Origin: Bacillota bacterium
GTDB lineage: Bacteria > Bacillota > Clostridia > Acetivibrionales > DSM-1351
NCBI GenBank assembly: GCA_023412275.1
Contig: JAEYNY010000187.1
Coordinates: 1 to 25,329, forward strand
DNA length: 25,329 nucleotides
Direction: 5' to 3'
The translations under genes were made by a program, and so were the position numbers. Position 1 is the stretch's first letter. Every line of letters starts with the position of its first letter. Under the pieces are notes generated by a model. It ran no database searches. It saw only the letters and a program-made list of their open reading frames with translations, and was not told the DNA's origin. Below, piece after piece: positions 6,406 through 15,243 of this stretch.

Positions 6406-7041
6406 TTAATCTCTGGATAAGCATACAAGTAAAATCCCACTTTCAATACTAACCGAAGCTACTTCTTCCTCAAATTCATTACTAATCCCCCAGGAAGTTC
6501 CCAGAACCATAGTTGCATCGACAAGCGGATATTTTAGACCACTTGTACTTACACCTGTAACCTTTTCTGTTATTGGAATTAAAGAGAGCTTTCGCCCCTC
6601 TTTTTTACCAAAGCTGAAATTTGAATTGAACATATATAATTCGTTATGTTCGTCTATAATAGAGCCTCTAAGGCCAATATCCAGCATTTTTTTTAGGAGC
6701 ATAACGTTTGCAAAGGAATGGTCAATCCGTGTGCCCAATGCACCTAAAAAGACAACCTCGTCAGCTCCTAACTCCAAGGCCTTTTCAATCGCAAGTTCTG
6801 AATCAGTCATATCCTTTTCAATGGGAAACTTTGAAACTTTTATGCCTTTGCTTACATAATAATCTAAATCCTTTGAATTAGCAGAATCAAAGTCACCTAT
6901 CAGAATATCCGGATTAATTCCCATTTTTCTCAGGTGACCCGCCCCTCCATCTACAGAAATAATATAATCTGAATCAAGTATGTATTTTTTTATTTTGTCA
7001 TAATCACTAATTGAACCATTACAAACACAAACAGCTTTCAT
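6406..7041 (-). CDS. thiN: Thiamine pyrophosphokinase
   Basis: A 211-residue cytoplasmic enzyme that moves pyrophosphate from ATP to thiamine to make thiamine diphosphate. Family motifs are present: DGGAGHL (31-37), GDFDS (49-53), KDMTDSE (76-82) and GTRIDHS (103-109), which bind the nucleotide, magnesium and thiamine. The start is ATG 7041, preceded by GGAGAGG; an in-frame ATG at 7074 would overlap rpe and has no such site. It is the last protein gene of the priA-to-thiN run, 22 bases after rpe, an order common in Firmicutes. Confidence 0.95.
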   Translation of the reverse strand: MKAVCVCNGSISDYDKIKKYILDSDYIISVDGGAGHLRKMGINPDILIGDFDSANSKDLDYYVSKGIKVSKFPIEKDMTDSELAIEKALELGADEVVFLGALGTRIDHSFANVMLLKKMLDIGLRGSIIDEHNELYMFNSNFSFGKKEGRKLSLIPITEKVTGVSTSGLKYPLVDATMVLGTSWGISNEFEEEVASVSIESGILLVCLSRD

Positions 7042-7063
7042 TCTACCTCTCCACCATATGGAA

Positions 7064-7732
7064 TTACAATGCACTTCTGTTGTAGGAATTCAGTTTTAAG
7101 CTTCTAATCGCTTCACCAACGTCATCTTGTTTAAATACGGCAGATCCTGCAACAATTACATTAGCTCCTGCCTTTGTTACGATATTTATATTGTTGGTAT
7201 CAATTCCACCGTCTACTTCAATATCTACTTCAAGTGCATTTCTTATCATCATATTTTTTAAATCTGAAATCTTTTTTGTAGATAGGGGCAGATAGGATTG
7301 GCCTCCGAAACCGGGATTAACGGTCATTATAAGTACCATATCCACGTCCTGTAATACAAAATCAAGTACAGTCAGAGGAGTAGCCGGATTTAAAGCGACA
7401 CCTGCTTTCTTTCCGCATTTTTTTATTATTTGAATTGTTCTGTTCAGGTGTTTTGAAGCTTCAGCATGTACCGTTATAATATCAGCACCTGCTTGTGCAA
7501 ACCGCTCTATATATTCATCGGGATTTGATACCATTAGATGAACATCAAAGGGTTTATTTGTGTATTTACGTAAACATTTAACAACTCCCGGCCCGATTGT
7601 TATATTTGGCACAAAATGGCCATCCATAATATCGATATGAATAATATCAGCACCGTTTTTATCAATTTTTTCAATTTCACTGCCAAGACATGAAAAGTCG
7701 GCTGATAAAATTGAAGGTGCAATTTTAATCAT
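7064..7732 (-). CDS. rpe: Ribulose-phosphate 3-epimerase
   Basis: A 222-residue TIM-barrel enzyme that interconverts ribulose 5-phosphate and xylulose 5-phosphate in the pentose phosphate pathway. Visible are SILSAD near the N-terminus, the metal site His32/Asp34 (HIDIMDGHFVPN), His65 (DVHLMV), the phosphate loop MTVNPGFGGQ (136-145) and the second catalytic Asp174 in EVDGGI. Length is normal. The ATG at 7732 overlaps the rsgA stop by four bases (ATGA), so the two are translationally coupled. Confidence 0.97.
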   Translation of the reverse strand: MIKIAPSILSADFSCLGSEIEKIDKNGADIIHIDIMDGHFVPNITIGPGVVKCLRKYTNKPFDVHLMVSNPDEYIERFAQAGADIITVHAEASKHLNRTIQIIKKCGKKAGVALNPATPLTVLDFVLQDVDMVLIMTVNPGFGGQSYLPLSTKKISDLKNMMIRNALEVDIEVDGGIDTNNINIVTKAGANVIVAGSAVFKQDDVGEAIRSLKLNSYNRSAL

Positions 7733-8646
7733 TTTATCACTCTCCTAGATTCGGTCTTTTTCCCTTTATATTGTGGAATATCTTTTAAGGTTTTATATAA
7801 TTGTATATATCTTTGATATCTGTTATTGTCAATTTCGCTTCGTTCAAGTGCTTCTATGATCCTGCATCCAGGTTCTGTTATATGACTACAGGAATTAAAC
7901 CTGCAGGTATTAATGTATGGTCGGAACTCGGGATAATATCTTTCCAGTTCATTGTACGGGATATCTGCAATCTCAAAAGAACTAAACCCGGGGGTATCTG
8001 CAACATAACCACCGTATTTAAGTTCGAGAAGTTCTGCATGCCGGGTAGTATGCTTGCCACGTTCTATTTTGTTGCTCACACTACCAGTTTCCATAACCCA
8101 TGAATCCATAATATGATTTAAAATGGTTGATTTCCCTACCCCGGACTGTCCGGCAAAAACAGTAATATGTCCTTTTAGTTCTTCCTTTAATAGCTTATAG
8201 CCGACATTTCGGACAGAACTTATTTCCACTACTTCATAGCCGGCCAATGAGTATGCATTTCTGACCATTTTAGCAGTGCCGTCGTCAAGGTCAATTTTAT
8301 TAATACATATTATAACTCTAATGTTTTTTGTTTCAGAGGTAATTAACAGCTTGTCCAGCAACATATAATCCGGGTTTGGTGCTTTTGCAGCTACAACGAT
8401 GGCTATTTGGTCAACGTTGGCAACTGCCGGGCGTACAAGTTCTGACTTACGTGGAAGTATTTCATCAACATTTCCAAGTTTTTTAGCTTCGTCAATAATG
8501 CTAAAACCCACCCTATCTCCAGGAAGGGGCGTAACAGAATTCTTTCTGAATACCCCTCTGGGTTTGCACTCATAAATATCCTCTGTATCTTGTTGCTTAA
8601 CGTAGTAAAAACCACCAATTCCCTTTAGTATTATACCAAGCGGCAA
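7729..8646 (-). CDS. rsgA: Small ribosomal subunit biogenesis GTPase RsgA
   Basis: A 305-residue circularly permuted GTPase that checks late 30S subunit maturation. An N-terminal OB-fold (about 1-70) is followed by the GTPase motifs in permuted order: NKID (116-119), GQSGVGKS (166-173) and DTPGF (217-221), and a C-terminal zinc knuckle with Cys248, Cys253, His255 and Cys261. The start is TTG at 8646, six bases after AGGAGG; no ATG fits. It follows prkC by 15 bases. In Bacillus the orthologue (CpgA) is a substrate of PrkC, so the shared operon fits a functional link. Confidence 0.95.
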   Translation of the reverse strand: MPLGIILKGIGGFYYVKQQDTEDIYECKPRGVFRKNSVTPLPGDRVGFSIIDEAKKLGNVDEILPRKSELVRPAVANVDQIAIVVAAKAPNPDYMLLDKLLITSETKNIRVIICINKIDLDDGTAKMVRNAYSLAGYEVVEISSVRNVGYKLLKEELKGHITVFAGQSGVGKSTILNHIMDSWVMETGSVSNKIERGKHTTRHAELLELKYGGYVADTPGFSSFEIADIPYNELERYYPEFRPYINTCRFNSCSHITEPGCRIIEALERSEIDNNRYQRYIQLYKTLKDIPQYKGKKTESRRVIK

Positions 8647-8661
8647 AATGAACCTCCTATT

Positions 8662-10542
8662 TTACTTTCCATCAGGGTTTGTTTTATTATCTCCATCTCC
8701 GGAGCCGTTATCCGGCTGTTGTGTACCCGAGGTATTCTGATCTCCGGATGTATTTCCTTTACTACCTTTACCACCTTTTGTATTATCTCCACCTACATTA
8801 CCGTTGGTCTGAGTATCGGATGATTGGCTCTGGCTTGGACTTGCAGGTGCTTGTTGTTCCTGAGGTGTAAGCCAGATTGTTACCGTTTCACCAGGAGCAA
8901 CTTCAGAGTATGCTTCAGGTGCTTGTTTATTAACGATTCCATTTGTAGTGCCTGCCGGAAGCACACTTCCAAGTGATAATTTTGCATCTTTAAGAAGTTG
9001 TAGAGCGACACTTTCGGTTTTTCCAACCAGATTCGGCACTTTTATTAATTTAACTTCCGCACCCTTACTAACAAAGATCGTTACAACTGTTTCCTCTGTA
9101 ATTTCTTCATTCGCTTTTGGATCTGTACGGATTACATAATCTTCCTTAACATCCTCATTAAATTCTTCTTCAATCCTATATTTTATATCCTGACTTTCAA
9201 GTTTACTTTGAGCATCCCTATAATCCTTATTTGTTACATCGGGGACTTTTTTGCTCTTGGGGCCGTTACTGATAGTAAGCTCAAGATTTGTAAAACTTCC
9301 GTCCCTGTACTCTGTTCCCGGTTCGACACTCTGATCATATATTACACCTTTATCTACTGCATCATTATCCTGCCAGTTCTCGGTATAATTGATTCCTCTT
9401 TTAACTAAATCATCCTTAATATCTTCAAATTTCTTATTACGATAATCAGGCATAGTATTTACTTTATTATCAGTTCCGCCTTTTGTTAACAAACCGATAG
9501 TTATAAATAACAAAACTCCTATAACTACCACACTGGCAATACCGGCCAACCAATAAGTAGTATTGTTTTTCTTTTTTTGCTTTTCGGACTCATACTTTTT
9601 ATTATTCACATTGGTCGGCCTTGTACTTACTCTCACAGTGCTGTCAATATCGTCTGAATTTACTGATCTCATTCTGATTGTTGACTGGCTTGAAACAGAA
9701 TTATGACCAACAAACCCACCCTGAGGTTGTACAAGAACTGTGTTTAAATCACTGAGCATTTCCGTGGCAGACTGATAACGCATATTTTGTTCTTTTTGAA
9801 TAGCTTTCATTATTATTTCATTTACACCATAAGGCAAGCTTGGAACTAGCTTATGAGGCTCCAACGGCATTTCCTGAATGTGCTTTAACGCCACTGCTAC
9901 AGGTGAATCCCCATCAAAAGGAACCTTGCCGGTAACCATTTCATAGAGTGCAATTCCCAATGAGTACAGATCGGATTTTTCATCTATAAATCCACCTCTT
10001 GCCTGCTCCGGAGAAAAATAATGTACCGAACCGATGGTACTTCCAACCATAGTAATTGTAGAAGAGGTTACTGCACGTGCTATTCCAAAATCAGTGACCT
10101 TCGCAATACCTTCTTTGGTCAGTAGGATATTGTGCGGCTTTATATCTCTATGTACAATGTTATTCTTGTGAGCATGTTCAATTGCTGAACAAATCTGTAT
10201 GGTTATTTTAACTGCATCTTTCCAGTTTAACGCACCATGCTTATTCAAATAGTCCTTTAAAGTCATACCATCGACATATTCCATAACAATGTAATGGATA
10301 TCGTCCTGATGTCCCACGTCATAAATTGATACGACATTGGGGTGTGAAAGGCTTGCAACAGCCTGAGCTTCTATTTTGAACCGTTTTACAAACTCATCGT
10401 CGTTTGTAAATTCTGTCCGTAATACCTTTACAGCTACAAACCTATTTAAAAGTGTACATTTTGCTTTATATACGACAGCCATCCCACCGCCGCCTATCTT
10501 TTCCAGTAAAAGATACCTGTTTCCTAAAATTTGACCTTCCAT
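8662..10542 (-). CDS. prkC: PASTA-domain Ser/Thr protein kinase
   Basis: A 626-residue membrane kinase. The cytoplasmic Hanks-type domain (about 10-270) has the glycine loop GGGGMAVVY, Lys39 in AVKVL, the catalytic loop HRDIKPHN (131-138) and DFG (151-153). A juxtamembrane linker, rich in Ser/Thr and basic residues, leads to one membrane helix (about 331-352). Three PASTA repeats follow outside the cell (about 362-428, 432-494, 500-560); these bind muropeptides or lipid II in relatives. The last 60 residues are a Ser/Gly/Asn/Asp-rich tail (TKGGKGSKGNTSGD) that may reach into the wall. It regulates growth, wall synthesis and spore germination in relatives. It is 13 bases after its phosphatase gene and starts with a GAGGTGA site. 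Confidence 0.96.
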   Translation of the reverse strand: MEGQILGNRYLLLEKIGGGGMAVVYKAKCTLLNRFVAVKVLRTEFTNDDEFVKRFKIEAQAVASLSHPNVVSIYDVGHQDDIHYIVMEYVDGMTLKDYLNKHGALNWKDAVKITIQICSAIEHAHKNNIVHRDIKPHNILLTKEGIAKVTDFGIARAVTSSTITMVGSTIGSVHYFSPEQARGGFIDEKSDLYSLGIALYEMVTGKVPFDGDSPVAVALKHIQEMPLEPHKLVPSLPYGVNEIIMKAIQKEQNMRYQSATEMLSDLNTVLVQPQGGFVGHNSVSSQSTIRMRSVNSDDIDSTVRVSTRPTNVNNKKYESEKQKKKNNTTYWLAGIASVVVIGVLLFITIGLLTKGGTDNKVNTMPDYRNKKFEDIKDDLVKRGINYTENWQDNDAVDKGVIYDQSVEPGTEYRDGSFTNLELTISNGPKSKKVPDVTNKDYRDAQSKLESQDIKYRIEEEFNEDVKEDYVIRTDPKANEEITEETVVTIFVSKGAEVKLIKVPNLVGKTESVALQLLKDAKLSLGSVLPAGTTNGIVNKQAPEAYSEVAPGETVTIWLTPQEQQAPASPSQSQSSDTQTNGNVGGDNTKGGKGSKGNTSGDQNTSGTQQPDNGSGDGDNKTNPDGK

Positions 10543-10555
10543 ACTTCACCTCATT

Positions 10556-11281
10556 TTATATTTTCCCAATGATTACGGTTACGTTGTCTTCCCCGCCTTT
10601 ATTATTTGCATTTTGGATTAAAGTATCACAAGCATCCTGGGGATCCTTAGTATTAGTAATTATGTCCAAAATTTCGTCTTCTGCTATCATGTTGCTAAGA
10701 CCGTCAGTGCATAAAAGTATAACATCATTTTCTTCAATGTCTATTTCATATGTATCAACCTGTAAATCAGGTTCATATCCAACAGCACGGGTAATGAGAT
10801 TTTTTTTAGGATGGTTTATTGCTTCATCCTTTGTTATAGAGCCGTTTTTAAGCATTTCTTCTATAAATGAGTGATCCCAGGTTACTTTCTCGATTGTTTT
10901 GTTTCTTATCAGGTAAACTCTGCTATCACCAACATGGCCAATATAAAGTTTCCTGTTTTTAAGTACAGTTATGATAAGTGTAGTCCCCATACCCTGGGTA
11001 GAAATGTCGAGCAGTGAAAAATTATATATCTCTTCATTTACTGTAGTTATTATATTTTTTAATAACTCAGGAATATCTTCTGTCGACCAATCAGATTTCA
11101 GAAGGTGATTGCAGACCGAGTCAACTGCCTGTTTACTTGCGACTTCACCGCACTGGTGACCGCCCATTCCGTCAGCTATGACGAAACAAACAGGAATTCC
11201 GGGATAACCTACCAGAACATTACAATTATCCTCATTTAGCTGTCTTTTCAATCCCCTATCAGTTTTAATACCATACTTCAA
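10556..11281 (-). CDS. stp: PP2C-type Ser/Thr protein phosphatase
   Basis: A 241-residue metal-dependent phosphatase of the PrpC/Stp group that reverses PrkC phosphorylation. Motifs are NED (16-18), VIADGMGGH (34-42), GDSRVYL, CTDGLSNMI and GGEDNVTVI, supplying the aspartates for the two metal ions. The start was placed at TTG 11281, eight bases after AGGAG, giving the typical N-terminus MKYGIKTDRG; the in-frame ATG at 11305 would put the ribosome binding site inside the gene. It lies between rlmN and prkC, the standard phosphatase-kinase pair. Also called prpC. Confidence 0.95.
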   Translation of the reverse strand: MKYGIKTDRGLKRQLNEDNCNVLVGYPGIPVCFVIADGMGGHQCGEVASKQAVDSVCNHLLKSDWSTEDIPELLKNIITTVNEEIYNFSLLDISTQGMGTTLIITVLKNRKLYIGHVGDSRVYLIRNKTIEKVTWDHSFIEEMLKNGSITKDEAINHPKKNLITRAVGYEPDLQVDTYEIDIEENDVILLCTDGLSNMIAEDEILDIITNTKDPQDACDTLIQNANNKGGEDNVTVIIGKI

Positions 11282-11307
11282 ACATATCACTCCTGAAATA
11301 AACACTT

Positions 11308-12357
11308 TTAAGATTCATAAAGTAAATTGGCACTACTGTCAATTTTATTCTTTCTAAGCTGGCCGCACGCCGCATTTATATCGCTGCCAAGTTCTCTTCT
11401 TACGGTAGTCTCAATACCTTTAGACTCCAAAATGTTCTTAAATTTATCTATGTGAATTCTTGAGCTTTTTTTATAACCATTACCTGTAACGGTATTTACC
11501 GGAATCAAATTTACATGGCAAAGCATTCCTTTCAATAGTCCCGCTAACTCTCTGGCATCCTGCTCAGAATCATTTTCACCTGAAATCATTGCATATTCAA
11601 ATGTTATCCTTCTTTTTGTACTCTCTGTATATATCTTACATGCTGAAATTAATTTGTCAATACAATAAGCCTTATTAACCGGCATCATAGCCGACCTTTT
11701 ATCATCCCTTGCACTATGTAGGGAGACTGATAGGGTTATGGGAATATTCTCCTGTGCAAGCTGTAACATTCTAGGGACTACACCACAGGTTGAAAGAGAT
11801 ATATTTCGCATTCCTATCATCAAACCATCCGGGTGATTTACAATTTTTAAAAACTTAATTACATTTTCGTAATTATCCAGTGGTTCCCCGATTCCCATCA
11901 ATACTATATGGCCAATCCTGTTACCGGAATCCTCTTGCATAGTCATTACCTGATCAAGCATTTCACCTGGCGTCAAATTTCTTGAAAACTCTGCTCCTGT
12001 AGATGCACAAAACTTACAGCCCATTTTGCAACCGGCCTGAGAGGATATACAGGCTGTAAAACCATGCTTGTACTCCATAAGAACACTTTCAATAATATTT
12101 CCGTCCTCCAGTTCAAATAAATATTTGACCGTGGAATCAATTTTTGACTGAAGCTTATCAGCTATTTTAATCCTGCTTATTTTTGTAACTTTTTCTAGTT
12201 CATCTCTTAATTGCTTTGAGATATTAGTCATATCAGCAAATGTTCTGATTCCGCTGTTTGTCCATTTAAAAATCTGCTTTGCTCTGAATTTCTGCTGTCC
12301 CATATCTGCCAGCATCTGTTCAAGTTCCTCCAAAGTCATATCCATTAAATTAATCAT
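11308..12357 (-). CDS. rlmN: 23S rRNA A2503 / tRNA A37 methyltransferase RlmN
   Basis: A 349-residue radical SAM enzyme that methylates C2 of adenosine 2503 in 23S rRNA and of A37 in some tRNAs. The cluster motif CKMGCKFC gives Cys110, Cys114 and Cys117. The two extra cysteines of the mechanism are at 103 (TACISSQ) and 331 (NAACGQLR). MGIGEPLDNY is the family's SAM-binding GEP motif, and an RNA-binding helical domain occupies the first 90 residues. Absence of a Cfr-type signature and the housekeeping context favour RlmN over Cfr. The gene begins 10 bases after rsmB. The nearest purine-rich site, GGGAG, is about 16 bases before the ATG, further than usual. Confidence 0.96.
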   Translation of the reverse strand: MINLMDMTLEELEQMLADMGQQKFRAKQIFKWTNSGIRTFADMTNISKQLRDELEKVTKISRIKIADKLQSKIDSTVKYLFELEDGNIIESVLMEYKHGFTACISSQAGCKMGCKFCASTGAEFSRNLTPGEMLDQVMTMQEDSGNRIGHIVLMGIGEPLDNYENVIKFLKIVNHPDGLMIGMRNISLSTCGVVPRMLQLAQENIPITLSVSLHSARDDKRSAMMPVNKAYCIDKLISACKIYTESTKRRITFEYAMISGENDSEQDARELAGLLKGMLCHVNLIPVNTVTGNGYKKSSRIHIDKFKNILESKGIETTVRRELGSDINAACGQLRKNKIDSSANLLYES

Positions 12358-12367
12358 TGTAGGTAAT

Positions 12368-13717
12368 TTATTTCTCCCTTTTTATTTTACTTATAAAAAA
12401 TCCATCTGTCTGATTTATATTCGGATATAATTGAATATATCCTTCTGCTGAACTGGCAATATCGAGATTCTGAGGCATAAGTTCATGAAAGCCTGTTAAT
12501 GTAAAATCAGGATTTTTAGTCAGGAAATCTTCCACAATTTCAAGATTTTCTTGAGGCTGTATTGTACATGTACTGTAAATCATGTATCCTCCCACTTTCA
12601 AATACTTTGAAGCAATTTTAAGTATCTTCTGCTGGAGGCCGGTTATCTCATTTAGCTCATTCTCTGTCCTTGAGTATTTGATATCCGGTTTTTTTCTGAT
12701 TATGCCCAAGCCTGAACAAGGTGCATCTATCAAAACTCTGTCAGCTTTTCCGATGAGAGTTTCATCAAGATCGCAAGCATCATGAATCTCAGTTTTTACA
12801 ATATTTATCCCCAATCTGCTGCATGACTGCTCTATAAGATTGAGCTTATGCTGATAAATATCTCTTGCGATAACTGTACCCTTATTCTTCATAAGTTGTG
12901 CCATATGTGTTGCCTTGCCACCAGGTGCACTGCATACATCAATTACAGTTTCACCTTCTCTTGGATCAAGTATTTTTGCAGCCAACATTGAACTCTCATC
13001 CTGAACCTGAAAGTAACCTTTTTTAAAGGTTTCAAGGTTGGATATCGACGATGGGTTTCTCAATATAACAGCTTCCTCAACGTACCTTCCCGGTTCTGCA
13101 TTTATTTCTTCATTATGTAGTGCATCCAACAGAGTTTGTCTGTCTGTTTTCAAGGTGTTTGTCCTGATAAAGAAATCAGGCACCTGATTATTACTTTTTA
13201 GCAGTTCCTCCGTAAATTCTTTCCCAAATAATTCTATCCAATTTTGCACCATCCAAACGGGATGTGAGTATAAAATGCTTAAATAGTTTGCAATATCACT
13301 TTTATCCGGATAAGGAATGTTATCCTTGTTTTTTGAAATATTTCTAAGTACTGCATTAACAAACCTGCTGGAAGCCTGATGTCCGTATCTTTTTGCAAGA
13401 TCAACTGCTGTGTTGCAGGCTGCCGAAACAGGTATTCTATCTGTATGAAGAAGCTGGTATACACCCAATCTTAAAACATTTTTAATCCATGGTGACAGCT
13501 TTTTAAGCTTAATACTGGAGTATTTTCCTATAATATAATCAATCTGCAAAAGCCATTTTACCGTACCATAGACCAATTCTGTTGCAAATGACCTGTCTAT
13601 TTCTCTAAGCTTTTCATTTTCAAGATGCCTGTTAACTGAAATATTAGAATATGCTTGATTTTCAGTAATATCGTATAAAATCTTTAATGCTGTTTCTCTT
13701 GCCAAATCTACTGCCAC
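12368..13717 (-). CDS. rsmB: 16S rRNA m5C967 methyltransferase RsmB
   Basis: About 449 residues. An N-terminal NusB-like RNA-binding domain (about 1-135) precedes the SAM-dependent methyltransferase domain, with QVQDESS, DVCSAPGGK (motif I), DAPCSG (motif IV, release cysteine) and YSTCT (motif VI, attacking cysteine). It methylates C5 of cytidine 967 in 16S rRNA. The start was put at GTG 13717 because GGAGG lies five bases before it; the ATG at 13729 is in the same frame but overlaps that ribosome binding site, so four residues are in doubt. Part of the fmt-rsmB arrangement common in bacteria, here with two extra genes between. Confidence 0.95.
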   Translation of the reverse strand: MAVDLARETALKILYDITENQAYSNISVNRHLENEKLREIDRSFATELVYGTVKWLLQIDYIIGKYSSIKLKKLSPWIKNVLRLGVYQLLHTDRIPVSAACNTAVDLAKRYGHQASSRFVNAVLRNISKNKDNIPYPDKSDIANYLSILYSHPVWMVQNWIELFGKEFTEELLKSNNQVPDFFIRTNTLKTDRQTLLDALHNEEINAEPGRYVEEAVILRNPSSISNLETFKKGYFQVQDESSMLAAKILDPREGETVIDVCSAPGGKATHMAQLMKNKGTVIARDIYQHKLNLIEQSCSRLGINIVKTEIHDACDLDETLIGKADRVLIDAPCSGLGIIRKKPDIKYSRTENELNEITGLQQKILKIASKYLKVGGYMIYSTCTIQPQENLEIVEDFLTKNPDFTLTGFHELMPQNLDIASSAEGYIQLYPNINQTDGFFISKIKREK

Positions 13718-13759
13718 ATTAACCTCCATGAGCCAAATAGCGTCTTTTTTATTTACTTA

Positions 13760-14458
13760 TTAATCCCTGTTTCTGCGTTGGTTTGCAAGCAGCAGTAAAC
13801 GCAGAAAACTGGCAATTGCAACCAATGCCGATGCTACATAAGTCATTGCTGCCGCATTTAATACTTTTTTCGCAGAATGCAGTTCTTCACTCAAAAGTAT
13901 TCCTGTACTGCCCAACACAGAAATTGCCCTTTTACTGGCGTTAAACTCTACCGGTAAAGTTATAAGATAAAACAATATCGCTGCAAAAAACAAAAGCAGT
14001 CCGATATTAATTATTATCGGCCAGCCCAGAAATAATCCTAATATTGCGATGTATGGACCGGCTGAAGAACCAAACCCGGCTACCGGAACCAAGGTACTTC
14101 GTAAAACAAGAGGTCCGTATTTTACTTTGTGTTGTATTGCATGCCCTGTTTCATGTGCTGCAACACCTATAGCGGCTACTGAAGTACTTCCGTAGGTGGA
14201 TTCAGATAACCTGAGTACTTTCTTTCTGGGGTCATAATGGTCTGTTAGCTGTCCGCCTACCTGAGTAACCTCAACATCCTGAATGCCATTTACCTGAAGC
14301 AGATAACGAGCAACTTCCGCTCCTGTCATATGTTTGGAATTACCGATTTTACTATATTTATTAAAGGTACTTTTAACCTGTATCTGAGCAATCATTGATA
14401 TAATCAGTGCCGGAACAACCAGTATCAAGTAATATCTGTCCATATAAAAAAAGCCCAT
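13760..14458 (-). CDS. YugP-like membrane zinc metallopeptidase
   Basis: A 232-residue integral membrane protein of the zinc peptidase family typified by Bacillus YugP. It has an N-terminal helix (about 8-26), the metal-binding HETGH at 102-106, at least two further helices (about 133-168) with Glu171 in PVEFNASKRA as the probable third ligand, and a C-terminal helix. The ATG at 14458 has AGGAGG nine bases upstream. The physiological substrate of this family is not established. It is placed between fmt/DUF116 and rsmB in many Clostridia, which hints at a housekeeping role in membrane protein quality control; that is inference. Confidence 0.9.
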   Translation of the reverse strand: MGFFYMDRYYLILVVPALIISMIAQIQVKSTFNKYSKIGNSKHMTGAEVARYLLQVNGIQDVEVTQVGGQLTDHYDPRKKVLRLSESTYGSTSVAAIGVAAHETGHAIQHKVKYGPLVLRSTLVPVAGFGSSAGPYIAILGLFLGWPIIINIGLLLFFAAILFYLITLPVEFNASKRAISVLGSTGILLSEELHSAKKVLNAAAMTYVASALVAIASFLRLLLLANQRRNRD

Positions 14459-14487
14459 AATACTTGTCCTCCTGTTTATAATCGCAT

Positions 14488-15243
14488 TTATGCTGCATTA
14501 ACGGTAATCTGTCTTATTTTTTCAATAAGTCCTTCTACATCTACATCTGTATTTATGCACGGACCGTTTGGCTGTATATTAATAATTCCAATTACCGGAA
14601 TACCCTTAATATCTGAAATACCACTCATTAAATCCCTTTCACATGCTACAGATATTATAATACCCGGTTTTGTTTTTTTTACTATATTTCTGGCTACTGT
14701 ACCACCTGTTGCAACAAACAGGCTTATTCCGTTTTCCTTTGCATATTTTAAAAGCATTCCAATCTTGCATTTGCCACATTGACGACAAAGCTCTGGGTCG
14801 GAAGTTACCTTAAGCCCACACTGGCTATTCTGGAGACAATGCGGGAGGAGAATCATGATATCTTTTGGATTATATTTTTTATTATAGGATTCCACCACAA
14901 TATTATTTAATTCAATATAAAAATATCTTATACTCTTTTTTTCCTTGCTGTTTGATTTTGTAAATAAAACAGCAACAGGCATTAGAATCCGCAATCCAAG
15001 CTTTGTCAGTGCCAAAGTTAATCCTGATGCTTTTTTCCTTCTGAATGTATGAATAATAGCTCCACTCATTACAGCCAAAGCACCAATACAAAAACCCACA
15101 GCTGTAATTAATATAACTAGTATGGCACTATACACATCAATGGAAGCATTTACGTAAGCGGCTCCAAATAATATCAACAGTGATATAAAAGCCGTCAATA
15201 TAATAATTAAAATACGTAAAAATGCCTTAACATTAGTTTCCAA
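14488..15243 (-). CDS. DUF116 membrane-anchored cysteine-rich protein
   Basis: About 251 residues. Two N-terminal membrane helices (about 9-33 and 39-64) precede a soluble domain with seven cysteines arranged LPHCLQNSQCG, ELCRQCGKCKIG, VACERDL and GPCINTD (about 136, 142, 153, 156, 159, 201, 229). This is the DUF116 pattern; the cysteines look able to bind an iron-sulfur cluster or zinc, but no function is known. The start was placed at TTG 15243, six bases after AGGTG; a GTG at 15252 is the alternative. It overlaps the end of fmt. Conservation of this position beside fmt and def suggests a link to translation or to the redox state of the cell; that is inference. Confidence 0.85.
   Translation of the reverse strand: METNVKAFLRILIIILTAFISLLILFGAAYVNASIDVYSAILVILITAVGFCIGALAVMSGAIIHTFRRKKASGLTLALTKLGLRILMPVAVLFTKSNSKEKKSIRYFYIELNNIVVESYNKKYNPKDIMILLPHCLQNSQCGLKVTSDPELCRQCGKCKIGMLLKYAKENGISLFVATGGTVARNIVKKTKPGIIISVACERDLMSGISDIKGIPVIGIINIQPNGPCINTDVDVEGLIEKIRQITVNAA

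Noticed and set aside
11308..12357. Cfr-type antibiotic resistance methyltransferase
   Set aside because: The RlmN-type housekeeping context between rsmB and stp and the RlmN-like N-terminal domain favour the native RlmN.
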